Below are positions 17,101-25,982 of a stretch of DNA of 64,000 bases, piece after piece. Below the pieces are notes generated by a model. It worked only from the letters and a program-made list of their open reading frames with translations. It made no database searches and was not told the DNA's origin. Made by a program: the position numbers and the translations under genes. Origin of the DNA: Enterobacteriaceae bacterium UBA7338 (GTDB lineage: Bacteria; Pseudomonadota; Gammaproteobacteria; Enterobacterales; Enterobacteriaceae); the NCBI GenBank assembly GCA_002480085.1, contig DKPJ01000011.1, positions 240,389 to 304,388 of the forward strand. Reading direction: 5' to 3'. Position 1 is the stretch's first letter. Each line of letters begins with the position of its first letter.

Positions 17101-17641
17101 GGTAGGGCTGGGCGCTGCCCATCGGGTAGAGATCCAGCAGCGCGCCGCGGGTCGCGTATTCACCATGCTCCATCACCTGGTCAACGTGGCGGTAGCCAGC
17201 GGTGTCCAGCTGGGCGCGCAGGGCGTCACGAGAGAGGCGCTGACCCTTTTTCATCACCAGCGCGTGGCCGTGCAGATAGCTGTGCGGGCAGACGCGCTGC
17301 ATCAGCGTGTTCACCGGCATGATCAGCACGCCGCGCTGCATAGAGGGCAGCTGGTAGAGCGTCGAGAGCCGGGAGGAGATGATCTCCTGGTGCGGCGAGA
17401 AGCTGTCGTAGGGCAGCGTCTCCCAGTCGGCGAGATTCATCACCAGGCTGTCGGTAAACTGACGGATCTCATCATGCAGGCGCAGCGCGTTTTGCATATC
17501 GGGTGCAATCAGCACCACCGGGCCTGCGTGACGCTCAACGATTTCTGCCACTTCTGTGGCACAGGCGCTGCCTGTAAGCTCACCCAGTTGGCGCTGGTCG
17601 CCCGCTTTCGCGGGAAGGGAGTAACGGTATTGTTCAGGCAT
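14195..17641 (-). CDS. mfd: transcription-repair coupling factor Mfd
   Basis: An 1148-residue ATP-dependent translocase that removes stalled RNA polymerase and recruits UvrAB. Domains in order: UvrB-like N-terminal module (with YDSFSPHQEI), RNA-polymerase-interacting domain starting near residue 470 (HLEHGVGRYAGM), RecG-like helicase with Walker A GDVGFGKTEVAMRAAF and the DEEHRFG box, then the helicase motif LRGRVGRSHHQAYAWLL and the TRCF C-terminal domain. Length equals E. coli Mfd. The long ORF on the opposite strand is a shadow of its biased codon usage. Confidence 0.97.
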   Translation of the reverse strand: MPEQYRYSLPAKAGDQRQLGELTGSACATEVAEIVERHAGPVVLIAPDMQNALRLHDEIRQFTDSLVMNLADWETLPYDSFSPHQEIISSRLSTLYQLPSMQRGVLIMPVNTLMQRVCPHSYLHGHALVMKKGQRLSRDALRAQLDTAGYRHVDQVMEHGEYATRGALLDLYPMGSAQPYRIDFFDDEIDSLRLFDPDTQRTLEEVEAINLLPAHEFPTDKAAIELFRSQWRDTFEVKRDAEHIYQQVSKGTLPAGIEYWQPLFFSEPLPPLFSYFPANTLVINTGDLDASAVRFQSETQARYENRGVDPMRPLLPPETLWLRSDELFAELKRWPRIQLKTEQLAEKAANTNLGYQTLPDLAIQAQQKAPLDSLRKFLESFTGPVVFSVESEGRREALGELLARIKVAPKRILRLDEATASGRYLLIGAAERGFIDTLRNRALICESDLLGERVARRRQDNRRTINPDTLIRNLAELHPGQPVVHLEHGVGRYAGMTTLEAGGIKGEYLMLTYANDAKLYVPVSSLHLISRYAGGAEENAPLHKLGSDAWTRARQKAAEKVRDVAAELLDVYAQRAAKTGFAFKHDKEQYQLFCDAFPFETTPDQAQAINAVLSDMCQPLAMDRLVCGDVGFGKTEVAMRAAFLAVENHKQVAVLVPTTLLAQQHYDNFRDRFANWPVRIELLSRFRSAKEQTQVLADAAEGKVDILIGTHKLLQSDLKWRDLGLLIVDEEHRFGVRHKERIKAMRADVDILTLTATPIPRTLNMAMSGMRDLSIIATPPARRLAVKTFVREYDSLVVREAMLREILRGGQVYYLYNDVENIQKAAQRLAELVPEARIAIGHGQMRERELERVMNDFHHQRFNVLVCTTIIETGIDIPTANTIIIERADHFGLAQLHQLRGRVGRSHHQAYAWLLTPHPKAMTTDAQKRLEAIASLEDLGAGFALATHDLEIRGAGELLGEDQSGSMETIGFSLYMELLENAVDALKAGREPSLEDLTNQQTEVELRMPALLPDDYIPDVNTRLSFYKRVASAKSSSELEEIKVELIDRFGLLPDPARTLLEVARLRQQAQKLGIRKLESNDKGGAIEFAEKNHVNPAWLIGLLQKQPQNFRLDGPTRLKFMQELGERKTRMEWVSNFMKELAENAIA

Positions 17642-17750
17642 AGCGAATATCGGGATCTCATGGGTTTATGCCCCCTGATATGGGGGCATATCACTGATAC
17701 ACAATGCAGTTTATTATCTTTGATCCTTCAATATTAGCAAAGTTGCGCCA

Positions 17751-18824
17751 TTAGCGAAGGACGGGGAGAGGCCGCAGCTTCTCCGGCGGTGAAAAAAGCA
17801 CGTCGCCAAACAGGCGCACGGAGAGGCGGCGGATGGCCAGGCCCACCAGGGTGCAGACCAGCAGGCTCAGAATGGGGTAGACCAGCAGCAGGCCCAGCTC
17901 CAGCGTCGGGGAGAGCGTGCCCTGGCGAAACAGCGGCAGCAGGGCGAGGCTGCTGCCTTCAATCAGGATGCGGTGGGTGGTATAGATGGCGATGGTGTTG
18001 GAGCCAATCACGTTCAGGAGCCTCTCTTCCCCAGGGGTAAAACGCTGCTCCAGCCGCCAGAAGAGGGACATAATCAGCCACGCCGAGAGCAGGGAGAGCA
18101 GCACCGGCACGTTGCAGAACCAGAGCGCCACCGCCACCAGTAGGGCAGGGACAAGGGGTAAAATTTGGCGACGCAGGGGAGTGCTCTGCAACCAGCCCAT
18201 TATGGTCGCGCCGCACCAGGCCCCGAGGGCGTAGTAGATGATGTTCCGCACCACGCTGTTCATTCCCCACCAGGGGAGAGGCAGAAAGTTGATTGCCACC
18301 GAGGCCAGCAGCATCAGCACCAGCGCGGGGCGCTGCCAGCGGCTCAGGAGTTTGCAGACCACGAAGTAGATGAGCAGGGCGTAGAGGTACCACAGGCTGG
18401 TGCTGGCGGTCAGCATTCCATGCAGAAACTCGCTCAACGAGTCGGCGTAGGCGGCGTTAGCCGACTGGCTCAGATCGCGCTCCGGGGCCAGCCAGCGGTT
18501 GAGAAGACCGATCCCCTGCCACTGTAAAACGCCCCATAGGGCCAGCACGTAGAAGATCGACCATAGCCGTTTGTCGATGCAGCTTTTCCACTCGACCTCG
18601 TTGATATAGCGGCGGATCAGGTAGCCGGAGATAAAGAAAAAGACCGGCATGCGGAAAGGGGCAAGGTAGAGATTCATATAGAGCCAGCATTTGGCAAGCA
18701 GGCCGGAGGGTGGGTGTTGCAGCCCTGCAAGATGGGGATAGAAGGTGATCACCGAGTGGTAGATAACGACAAGGCAAATGCATAACCCCTTGATCTGATT
18801 AATCCACAATGCTTTTTGCTTCAT
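17751..18824 (-). CDS. ycfT: YcfT, acyltransferase-3 family inner membrane protein
   Basis: A 357-residue polytopic membrane protein of the acyltransferase 3 (OafA/NodX-type) fold. The N-terminus INQIKGLCICLVVIYHSVITFYP carries the conserved membrane His of the family, and PVFFFISGYLIRR is the second conserved block. About ten helices are expected. Members O-acylate envelope sugars, but the substrate of YcfT is unknown. It sits between mfd and the divergent lolCDE operon as in E. coli. The C-terminus is polar and proline-rich. Confidence 0.88.
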   Translation of the reverse strand: MKQKALWINQIKGLCICLVVIYHSVITFYPHLAGLQHPPSGLLAKCWLYMNLYLAPFRMPVFFFISGYLIRRYINEVEWKSCIDKRLWSIFYVLALWGVLQWQGIGLLNRWLAPERDLSQSANAAYADSLSEFLHGMLTASTSLWYLYALLIYFVVCKLLSRWQRPALVLMLLASVAINFLPLPWWGMNSVVRNIIYYALGAWCGATIMGWLQSTPLRRQILPLVPALLVAVALWFCNVPVLLSLLSAWLIMSLFWRLEQRFTPGEERLLNVIGSNTIAIYTTHRILIEGSSLALLPLFRQGTLSPTLELGLLLVYPILSLLVCTLVGLAIRRLSVRLFGDVLFSPPEKLRPLPVLR

Positions 18825-19102
18825 TATTAATACGCCCGTGTTGCAATAAATTTCGGCGTTAATAGTGGTGAGAGTGGGCGAGGCTGTAATCGGTAACGCT
18901 CTGGATTTGCCCCGTTATCGGAAGTTTTCGGAAAAAGGCGAGGCCCGCTATGCGCGGCATGGCCGATAAACTCTGCTTTAGCAAATTGATTTTGAACAAT
19001 TTTTTATCCTAATCCCCGATAATTCTTAGCGCATAAGCGATTTACCATCCCCGGTTTCGCTTATATACTCGTGAGTCTGCTAATCGCAACCAGACGGATG
19101 TT

Positions 19103-20302
19103 ATGTATCAACCTGTCGCACTATTCATAGGCCTGCGCTATATGCGCGGGCGTGCAGCGGACCGCTTCGGTCGCTTTGTCTCCTGGCTCTCCACCATTGG
19201 CATTACGCTCGGCGTGATGGCGCTGGTGACCGTGCTGTCGGTGATGAACGGCTTCGAGCGCGAGCTGCAAAACAACATTCTGGGGCTGATGCCGCAGGCG
19301 GTTCTCTCCTCGGCCAATGGCTCACTTAACCCACAGCAGCTGCCAGCCAGCGCCGCGAAACTCCAGGGCGTCAGCCGCGTTGCGGCGCTGACTACCGGCG
19401 ACGTGGTGTTACAGAGCGCGCGTAGCGTCTCGGTGGGGGTGATGCTTGGCATCGATCCCGCGCAGAAGGATCCGCTCACGCCGTACCTGGTGAACGTCAA
19501 GCAGACCGACCTGCAGCCGGGCAAATATAACGTGATCCTCGGCGAGCAGCTGGCCGGGCAGCTGGGCGTTAACCGCGGCGACCAGCTGCGGGTGATGGTG
19601 CCCTCTGCCAGCCAGTTCACGCCGATGGGCCGCCTGCCGAGCCAGCGTCTCTTTACCGTGATCGGCACCTTTGCCGCCAACAGCGAGGTGGATGGCTACC
19701 AGATGCTGGTCAACATTCAGGACGCGTCGCGCCTGATGCGCTACCCGGCGGGAAACATTACCGGCTGGCGGCTGTGGCTGAACGAGCCGCTGAAGGTGGA
19801 CGAGCTGAGCCAGCAGACGCTGCCGGAAGGGACCAAATGGCAGGACTGGCGCGATCGCAAAGGCGAGCTGTTCCAGGCCGTGCGCATGGAGAAGAACATG
19901 ATGGGCCTGCTGCTGAGCCTGATCGTCGCCGTGGCCGCCTTCAACATCATCACCTCGCTGGGGCTGATGGTGATGGAGAAGCAGGGCGAAGTGGCGATCC
20001 TGCAAACCCAGGGGCTGACGCCGCGCCAGATCATGGCGGTCTTTATGGTGCAGGGGGCCAGCGCGGGGATTATCGGCGCGCTGCTCGGTGCCGTACTCGG
20101 GGCGCTCCTTGCCAGCCAGCTTAACAATCTGATGCCGATCATTGGCGCGCTGCTGGACGGCGCGGCGCTGCCGGTGGCCATTGAGCCGTTGCAGGTCATT
20201 ATTATTGCGCTGGTGGCGATGGCCATCGCGCTGCTCTCTACGCTCTATCCCTCATGGCGCGCCGCCGCCACCCAACCCGCTGAGGCTTTACGTTATGAAT
20301 AA
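19103..20302 (+). CDS. lolC: lipoprotein-releasing ABC transporter permease LolC
   Basis: A 399-residue inner membrane subunit with four helices: one after the cytosolic start (TIGITLGVMALVTVLSVMNG), a large periplasmic MacB-type domain (about residues 50-260), then FtsX-domain helices (LLLSLIVAVAAFNIITSLGLM and onward). LolC forms LolCD2E and passes lipoproteins to LolA through its periplasmic hook. It is the first gene of the lolCDE operon and overlaps lolD by 8 bases. Confidence 0.96.
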   Translation: MYQPVALFIGLRYMRGRAADRFGRFVSWLSTIGITLGVMALVTVLSVMNGFERELQNNILGLMPQAVLSSANGSLNPQQLPASAAKLQGVSRVAALTTGDVVLQSARSVSVGVMLGIDPAQKDPLTPYLVNVKQTDLQPGKYNVILGEQLAGQLGVNRGDQLRVMVPSASQFTPMGRLPSQRLFTVIGTFAANSEVDGYQMLVNIQDASRLMRYPAGNITGWRLWLNEPLKVDELSQQTLPEGTKWQDWRDRKGELFQAVRMEKNMMGLLLSLIVAVAAFNIITSLGLMVMEKQGEVAILQTQGLTPRQIMAVFMVQGASAGIIGALLGAVLGALLASQLNNLMPIIGALLDGAALPVAIEPLQVIIIALVAMAIALLSTLYPSWRAAATQPAEALRYE

Positions 20303-20996
20303 GATCCTGTTGCAATGCGACAACCTGTGCAAACGCTATCAGGAAGGGAACGTGCAGACCGACGTGCTGCACGATGTCAGCTTTAGCGTGAACGAAGGCG
20401 AAACAGTGGCGATTGTCGGCAGCTCCGGCTCTGGTAAGAGTACGCTGCTGCACCTGCTGGGGGGGCTGGATACGCCCACCTCTGGCGACGTGATTTTTGG
20501 CGATCGCCACCTGAGCCAGCTCTCCTCGACGGCGAAAGCCGAACTGCGTAACCGCGAGCTGGGCTTTATCTACCAGTTTCACCACCTGCTGCCGGACTTT
20601 ACCGCCCAGGAGAACGTCGCCATGCCGCTGCTGATTGGCAAGCATAAACCGGCGGAGATTACCCAGCGGGCGCGGGATATGCTTCAGGCAGTGGGGCTGC
20701 TGCACCGGGCGAATCACCGTCCCTCAGAGCTTTCCGGCGGCGAGCGCCAGCGCGTGGCGATTGCCCGGGCGCTGGTGAACAATCCGCGTCTGGTGCTGGC
20801 GGATGAACCCACCGGTAACCTTGATGCGCGTAACGCCGACGCGATCTTTGCCCTGCTCGGCGAGCTGAACGCTTCCCAGGGGACGGCGTTTCTGGTGGTC
20901 ACCCACGATCTGCAGCTGGCAAAACGCATGAGCCGTCAGATGGAGATGCGCGACGGCCACCTGAGCGCGGAGATGACGCTGATGGGGGCGCAGTAA
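20295..20996 (+). CDS. lolD: lipoprotein-releasing ABC transporter ATPase LolD
   Basis: A 233-residue ATP-binding subunit: Walker A GSSGSGKST, the Lol-specific region IYQFHHLLPDFTAQENVAMP, signature LSGGERQRVAIARAL, Walker B LVLADEPTGNLD and switch His in VVTHDLQLA. It energises release of outer-membrane lipoproteins from the inner membrane. The ATG at 20295 lies inside the end of lolC, and its stop shares one base with the lolE start, so the three genes are translationally coupled. Confidence 0.97.
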   Translation: MNKILLQCDNLCKRYQEGNVQTDVLHDVSFSVNEGETVAIVGSSGSGKSTLLHLLGGLDTPTSGDVIFGDRHLSQLSSTAKAELRNRELGFIYQFHHLLPDFTAQENVAMPLLIGKHKPAEITQRARDMLQAVGLLHRANHRPSELSGGERQRVAIARALVNNPRLVLADEPTGNLDARNADAIFALLGELNASQGTAFLVVTHDLQLAKRMSRQMEMRDGHLSAEMTLMGAQ

Positions 20997-22240
20997 TGGC
21001 TTCACCTCTGTCGTTACTCATCGCCCTGCGCTTTAGCCGTGGCCGTCGGCGCGGCGGCATGGTGTCGCTGATCTCGGTGATCTCCACCATCGGCATTGCG
21101 CTGGGGGTGGCGGTGCTGATCGTCGGCCTGAGCGCCATGAACGGCTTTGAGCGCGAGCTGAATAACCGCATTCTCGCGGTGGTGCCCCACGGCGAGATCG
21201 AGCCGGTCAACCAGCCGTGGAGCAACTGGCGCGAGGCGCTGAGCAAGGTTGAGAAGGTGGCGGGGATTGAAGCCGCCGCCCCCTATATCAATTTTACCGG
21301 CCTGGTAGAGAGCGGGGTAAACCTGCGCGCGATTCAGGTGAAAGGGGTCGATCCGCAGCAGGAGACGCGCCTGAGTGCGCTACCGCACTACGTGCAGAAC
21401 AACGCCTGGGCCAACTTCAAGGCGGGCGAGCAGCAGGTGATCCTCGGCAAAGGCGTCGCCGAGGCGCTGAAGGTCAAGCAGGGGGACTGGGTGTCGGTGA
21501 TGATCCCCAACGCCAGCGCTGACCATAAGCTACAGCAGCCGAAGCGCGTCAGGCTGCACGTCAGCGGAATTTTGCAGCTTAGCGGCCAGCTCGATCACAG
21601 TTTTGCCATGATCCCGATGCAGGATGCTCAGCAGTACCTGGAGATGAACGACGGCGTGACCGGGATTGCCATCAAGGTTAAGGACGTCTTTAACGCCAAC
21701 AAACTGGTGCGCGATGCCGGCAGCGTGACCGACAGCTACGTCTACATTAAAAGCTGGATCGGCACCTACGGCTACATGTATCGCGATATCCAGATGATCC
21801 GCGCCATTATGTATCTGGCGATGGTGCTGGTGATCGGCGTGGCCTGCTTTAATATCGTCTCCACCCTGGTAATGGCGGTGAAGGACAAGAGCGGCGATAT
21901 CGCCGTGCTGCGTACTCTGGGGGCGAAAGATGGACTGATCCGCGCGGTCTTCGTCTGGTATGGTCTGCTGGCCGGACTGTTCGGCAGCGTGGCGGGGGTA
22001 GTGATTGGTGTCGTAGTTGCCCTTCAGCTGACGCCGATTATCAACGGCCTTGAGACGCTGATTGGCCATCAGTTCCTGTCGGGGGATATCTACTTTATCG
22101 ATTTCCTGCCGTCAGAGCTGCATGTGCTCGACGTAGTCTACGTGCTGGTAACTGCTCTGGTGCTGAGTCTGCTGGCGAGCTGGTATCCCGCCAGACGCGC
22201 CAGCAATATCGATCCGGCCAGGGTACTCAGTGGCCAGTAA
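20996..22240 (+). CDS. lolE: lipoprotein-releasing ABC transporter permease LolE
   Basis: A 414-residue paralogue of LolC with the same plan: N-terminal helix (STIGIALGVAVLIVGLSAMNG), periplasmic MacB-like domain, and three C-terminal helices starting at IMYLAMVLVIGVACFNIVST. LolE binds the incoming lipoprotein. The final ARRASNIDPARVLSGQ resembles other FtsX-domain ends. It closes the lolCDE operon, and nagK begins 26 bases later, possibly in the same transcript. Confidence 0.96.
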   Translation: MASPLSLLIALRFSRGRRRGGMVSLISVISTIGIALGVAVLIVGLSAMNGFERELNNRILAVVPHGEIEPVNQPWSNWREALSKVEKVAGIEAAAPYINFTGLVESGVNLRAIQVKGVDPQQETRLSALPHYVQNNAWANFKAGEQQVILGKGVAEALKVKQGDWVSVMIPNASADHKLQQPKRVRLHVSGILQLSGQLDHSFAMIPMQDAQQYLEMNDGVTGIAIKVKDVFNANKLVRDAGSVTDSYVYIKSWIGTYGYMYRDIQMIRAIMYLAMVLVIGVACFNIVSTLVMAVKDKSGDIAVLRTLGAKDGLIRAVFVWYGLLAGLFGSVAGVVIGVVVALQLTPIINGLETLIGHQFLSGDIYFIDFLPSELHVLDVVYVLVTALVLSLLASWYPARRASNIDPARVLSGQ

Positions 22241-22265
22241 TAGCGGTCAGTAACAAGGAGCGGCG

Positions 22266-23177
22266 ATGTATTACGGGCTGGACATTGGCGGGAGTAAAAT
22301 TGCGCTGGGGATCTTCGACAGCGACAGAAAGCTACAGTGGGAGCGGCGCATCGCCACGCCCCATGACAGCTACAGCGCCTTTTTAGACGCCATCGCCGGG
22401 CTGGTGCATGACGCCGACGCCCGCACGGGTGAAAAAGGCTCGGTGGGCATCGGCACTCCTGGCGTGCCCGTCACCGCCAACGGCACGCTCTACGCGGCGA
22501 ATCTTCCTGCCGCCAGCGGCAGGGCGTTACGGGCCGATCTCTGCGCCCTGCTGGGGCGCGAGGTACGTCTCGATAACGACGCCAACTGCTTTGCTCTCTC
22601 GGAGGCCTGGGACGATGAGTTCGCCCGCTATCCGCTGGTGATGGGGCTGATCCTCGGCACCGGCGTCGGCGGTGGGCTGGTCTTCAACGGCAGGTCCATT
22701 CCCGGCCACAGCTATATTACCGGCGAGTTTGGTCATATCCGCCTGCCCGTCGATGCGCTCGACATTCTTGGGTACGACACTCCGTTAATCCGCTGCGGCT
22801 GTGGCCAGCTGGGCTGTATTGAGAACTATCTTTCAGGCCACGGCTTTGCATGGCTCTACAATCACTTCTACGATCAATCTCTGAACGCACCTGAAATAGT
22901 CGCTCTATGGGAACAGGGTGATGAGAGGGCGCTGGCGCATGTGGCTCGCTACGTTGAGCTGCTGGCCGCCTGCCTGGGGACGATTTTGACCATCGTAGAT
23001 CCGGATCTGCTGGTTATTGGCGGCGGGCTGTCAAACTTTGCCGCGCTGACCACGCTGTTGTCCGATCGTTTGCCGCTGCGTCTGCTGCCGGTTGCCCGGG
23101 TACCGCGCATTGAACGCGCCCGGCACGGCGACGCGGGCGGCATGCGTGGCGCAGCCTTCCTCCATCTCACCGATTAA
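22266..23177 (+). CDS. nagK: N-acetylglucosamine kinase NagK
   Basis: A 303-residue ROK-family sugar kinase: phosphate-binding LDIGGSKIALGIFD at the N-terminus, the catalytic region RLDNDANCFALSEAW, glycine-rich GTGVGGGLVFNG, and the zinc/ROK signature CGCGQLGCIENYLSG. It phosphorylates GlcNAc released by NagZ during cell wall recycling, so it links functionally to nagZ upstream. AAGGAG precedes the ATG. cobB begins 16 bases after the stop. Confidence 0.94.
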   Translation: MYYGLDIGGSKIALGIFDSDRKLQWERRIATPHDSYSAFLDAIAGLVHDADARTGEKGSVGIGTPGVPVTANGTLYAANLPAASGRALRADLCALLGREVRLDNDANCFALSEAWDDEFARYPLVMGLILGTGVGGGLVFNGRSIPGHSYITGEFGHIRLPVDALDILGYDTPLIRCGCGQLGCIENYLSGHGFAWLYNHFYDQSLNAPEIVALWEQGDERALAHVARYVELLAACLGTILTIVDPDLLVIGGGLSNFAALTTLLSDRLPLRLLPVARVPRIERARHGDAGGMRGAAFLHLTD

Positions 23178-23192
23178 GCACAAGAGGCCGAT

Positions 23193-24014
23193 ATGCAGTC
23201 GCGTCGTTTTAGCCGACTAAGCCGTTTTCGCCGCAACAAGCGCCATTTGCGCGAGCGTCTGCGCCAGCGCATCTTTTTCAGAGACAGAGTGGTACCCGAA
23301 GTGATGGAAAAACCAAGAGTGGTCGTGTTGACCGGGGCGGGGATCTCCGCCGAATCGGGCATTCGTACCTTCCGCGCCGCCGATGGGCTGTGGGAGGAGC
23401 ACCATGTAGAGGACGTTGCCACGCCGGAGGGGTTTGCCCGTAACCCAGAGCTAGTGCAGTCTTTCTATAACGCGCGCCGTCGCCAGCTCCAGCAGCCGGA
23501 GATTGCGCCTAACGCCGCGCATCTGGCGCTGGCTAAGCTGGAAGAGGCGCTTGGGGATCGCTTTCTGCTGATCACCCAGAACATCGATAACCTGCACGAA
23601 CGGGCAGGTAATAACAACGTGCTGCATATGCACGGCGAGCTGCTGAAGGTGCGCTGTGCCTCCAGCGGCCAGGTGCTGGAGTGGACCGGCGACGTCACGC
23701 AGGAAGACAAGTGCCACTGCTGCCAGTTCCCGGCGGCGCTGCGCCCGCACGTGGTCTGGTTTGGGGAAATGCCGCTGGGCATGGACGAGATCTACAGCGC
23801 GCTGGCGCTGGCGGATCTGTTTATCGCCATCGGCACCTCCGGTCACGTCTATCCCGCCGCCGGTTTTGTGCATGAGGCGAAGCTACAGGGGGCGCATACC
23901 GTCGAGCTTAACCTCGAACCGAGCCAGGTTGGCAGCGAGTTCGAAGAGAAGCACTACGGACTGGCGAGCCAGGTGGTGCCGGAGTTTGTTGATCGGCTTT
24001 TGAAAGGGCTGTAG
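23193..24014 (+). CDS. cobB: NAD-dependent protein deacylase CobB (sirtuin)
   Basis: A 273-residue class III sirtuin that removes acetyl and succinyl groups from lysines. Motifs: GAGISAESGIRTFRAADGLW (NAD binding), FYNARRRQ with the Tyr and Arg that read succinyl-lysine, TQNIDNLHERAG, catalytic His in HMHGELLKVRC, a Cys cluster (DKCHCCQF) and GTSGHVYPAAGF. An Arg-rich extension (residues 1-37) gives the long isoform; a second start at 23304 (MEKPR) gives the short one, as reported for enteric CobB. A BIME follows the gene. Confidence 0.94.
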   Translation: MQSRRFSRLSRFRRNKRHLRERLRQRIFFRDRVVPEVMEKPRVVVLTGAGISAESGIRTFRAADGLWEEHHVEDVATPEGFARNPELVQSFYNARRRQLQQPEIAPNAAHLALAKLEEALGDRFLLITQNIDNLHERAGNNNVLHMHGELLKVRCASSGQVLEWTGDVTQEDKCHCCQFPAALRPHVVWFGEMPLGMDEIYSALALADLFIAIGTSGHVYPAAGFVHEAKLQGAHTVELNLEPSQVGSEFEEKHYGLASQVVPEFVDRLLKGL

Positions 24015-24023
24015 GTCCAGAAA

Positions 24024-24112
24024 AACGCCGGGCGGCACTACGTTTGCCCGGCCTACGTTGATGCAGCTATTGTGGTTATGTAGGCCCGGCAAGCACAGCG
24101 CCGCCGGGCGTT
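24024..24112. repeat. REP/BIME pair after cobB
   Basis: AACGCCGGGCGGCACTACG...GCCCGGCCTAC and its inverted partner GTAGGCCCGGCAAGC...GCCGCCGGGCG, followed by TTTTT. It is the same REP family as the array at 29963-30200. Confidence 0.85.
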
Positions 24113-24130
24113 TTTACAGCCAGGGCAGGC

Positions 24131-25177
24131 TTAACGACCCGCTTTTAGCTTCTGGTAGTAGCTCTCATAGATGGCGCTGGCCTGGCCAACATCATTCTGC
24201 CATTCGCCTTTACTGACGGTCTCGGCATCCGGATAGAGCGACTTGTCGTTAGCTACCGCCGGGGTAAGCAGCTTGCGCGCCGCGAGGTTAGGCGTCGGGT
24301 AGCCGATAGTCTCAGCAACCTGTTTTGCCACATCCGGGCGCAGCAGGAAGTTGATCAGCTTGAGCGCGCCGTCAACGTTTTTAGCGTTGGCCGGGATCGC
24401 CAGGCTGTCCATCCAGAAGATGCCGCCCTCTTCAGCCCACACTACCGTTAGCGGGGTGCCGTTCTGGCGCGCCACGTAGGCAGAGCCGTTCCAGACCATC
24501 CCCAGGTTTACCTCACCCTCCATGTAGGGGTTGGCCGGATTATCGGAGTTGAAGGCCGCGACGTTTGGCATCAGCTTTTGCAGCTCGTGGTAGGCCGCCT
24601 CAATCTCTTTCGGATCGGTGGTGTTACCAGAGTAACCCAGCTTGCGCAGCGCCATCTGGAACACTTCCCGGGCATCGTCGGTCAGCACCAGGCTGCTCTT
24701 ATACTCCGGCTTCCACAGATCGGCCCAGCGGGTAACGCTTTTCGGATCGATCGCTTCGCTGTTAACCCCGATTGCCGTCGCGCCCCAGATATAGGGGATA
24801 GAGTAGTCGTTGCTCGGATCGAACGGCTTGTTCAGCACCTCGGGGTCAAGATTGCTGAAGTTGGTCAGCTTGCTCTTGTCAATCTTCTGGATCATCCCCT
24901 CTTTGCGCATCTTATCAACAAAGTAGGTGGAGGGGACGACCAGATCGTAGGCACCCTCTTTATAGGTTTTGAGCTTGGCATACATGGTCTCGTTCGACTC
25001 ATAGGTCGAATAGATCACCTTGATGCCGGTCTCCCTGGTAAACTGCTCCAGCAGGCCTGGCGGCACATACTCGGTCCAGTTATAGAAGTAGAGGGTCTTA
25101 TTATCCTCGGCATGGGCGGCACTCACGCTGAGCGCCAGGGCCCCTGCGGCGAGCAGGTGGCGTGACCAGTTTTTCAT
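24131..25177 (-). CDS. potD: spermidine/putrescine-binding protein PotD
   Basis: A 348-residue periplasmic substrate-binding protein with a signal peptide (ending SAAHA), then KTLYFYNWTEYVPPGLLEQF, the start of the PotD fold. Binding-pocket residues lie in the usual segments (STYESNETMYAKL, VPSTYFVDKM, VWAEEGGIFWMDSLAIP). It delivers polyamines, mainly spermidine, to PotABC. It is the last gene of the potABCD operon, which runs leftward from 27959, and begins 1 base after the potC stop. Confidence 0.95.
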   Translation of the reverse strand: MKNWSRHLLAAGALALSVSAAHAEDNKTLYFYNWTEYVPPGLLEQFTRETGIKVIYSTYESNETMYAKLKTYKEGAYDLVVPSTYFVDKMRKEGMIQKIDKSKLTNFSNLDPEVLNKPFDPSNDYSIPYIWGATAIGVNSEAIDPKSVTRWADLWKPEYKSSLVLTDDAREVFQMALRKLGYSGNTTDPKEIEAAYHELQKLMPNVAAFNSDNPANPYMEGEVNLGMVWNGSAYVARQNGTPLTVVWAEEGGIFWMDSLAIPANAKNVDGALKLINFLLRPDVAKQVAETIGYPTPNLAARKLLTPAVANDKSLYPDAETVSKGEWQNDVGQASAIYESYYQKLKAGR

Positions 25178-25178
25178 T

Positions 25179-25982
25179 TTAACGTCCCCTGATTGCGGAG
25201 CCTGTCTTCAGGCCCCTGGTTTTGTCGCGTCCAATAAGCTGGCTGGCAATGACCAGAGCCAGCGAGAGTACCAACAGAATGGTCGCCAGCGCGTTCACCT
25301 CCGGTGAGACGCCGACTTTCACCATCGAGTAGATCTTCAACGGTAGAATTTCATACCCCGGCCCGGTCACGAACGACGAGACAACCACGTCATCCATTGA
25401 CAGGGTAAAGCTCAGCAGCCAGCCGGCGGCCACGGCGGGCATCGCCAGCGGCAGAATGATCTTGCGCAGGATGGTGGTTTCGCTGGCACCCAGATCCTTC
25501 GCCGCCTCCAGCATCCGCACGTCAAAGCCCTTCAGGCGTGAATAGACCGTCACCACCACAAACGGTAGGCAGAAGGTGATGTGCGAGAAGAGCAGCGACC
25601 AGAAGCCGAGCTGGATGCCGAGCAGCATAAACAGCACCAGCAGGGAGATCGCCATGACGATGTCCGGGGACATCATCACCACGAACAGCATCCCGCTAAC
25701 GAAAGGCTTGCCGCGAAAGCGGTAGCGGTAGAGCGCCACCGCGGTCAGGGAACCAATCAGCGTGGCAAAGGTTGCCGACAGCACCGCCATGGTCAGCGAG
25801 TGCTGGGCTGCCTGTAACAGACTGTCGTTGTTCATCAGCAGGCTATACCAGCTGGTGGTGAAACCCTGCCAGTTGATGCCAAAGCGCGCCTGGTTAAAGG
25901 AGTTGACGATCAGAATAACGATCGGAATATAAAGGTAAGCGTAAATGGCGGTCATAAAACCGCCGCGCAGCAGTCGGCCCAT
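25179..25982 (-). CDS. potC: spermidine/putrescine ABC permease PotC
   Basis: A 267-residue inner membrane permease with six helices and the EAA loop LEAAKDLGASETTILRKIILP that contacts PotA. The ATG at 25982 overlaps the potB stop as ATGA; a TTG one codon upstream is not needed. The C-terminal tail (DKTRGLKTGSAIRGR) differs from E. coli, a usual place for variation. It transports polyamines together with PotB. Confidence 0.94.
   Translation of the reverse strand: MGRLLRGGFMTAIYAYLYIPIVILIVNSFNQARFGINWQGFTTSWYSLLMNNDSLLQAAQHSLTMAVLSATFATLIGSLTAVALYRYRFRGKPFVSGMLFVVMMSPDIVMAISLLVLFMLLGIQLGFWSLLFSHITFCLPFVVVTVYSRLKGFDVRMLEAAKDLGASETTILRKIILPLAMPAVAAGWLLSFTLSMDDVVVSSFVTGPGYEILPLKIYSMVKVGVSPEVNALATILLVLSLALVIASQLIGRDKTRGLKTGSAIRGR

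Noticed and set aside
14798..17737. 979-codon ORF on the plus strand
   Set aside because: It is exactly antisense to mfd, has no protein-like motifs and arises from GC-rich codon bias.
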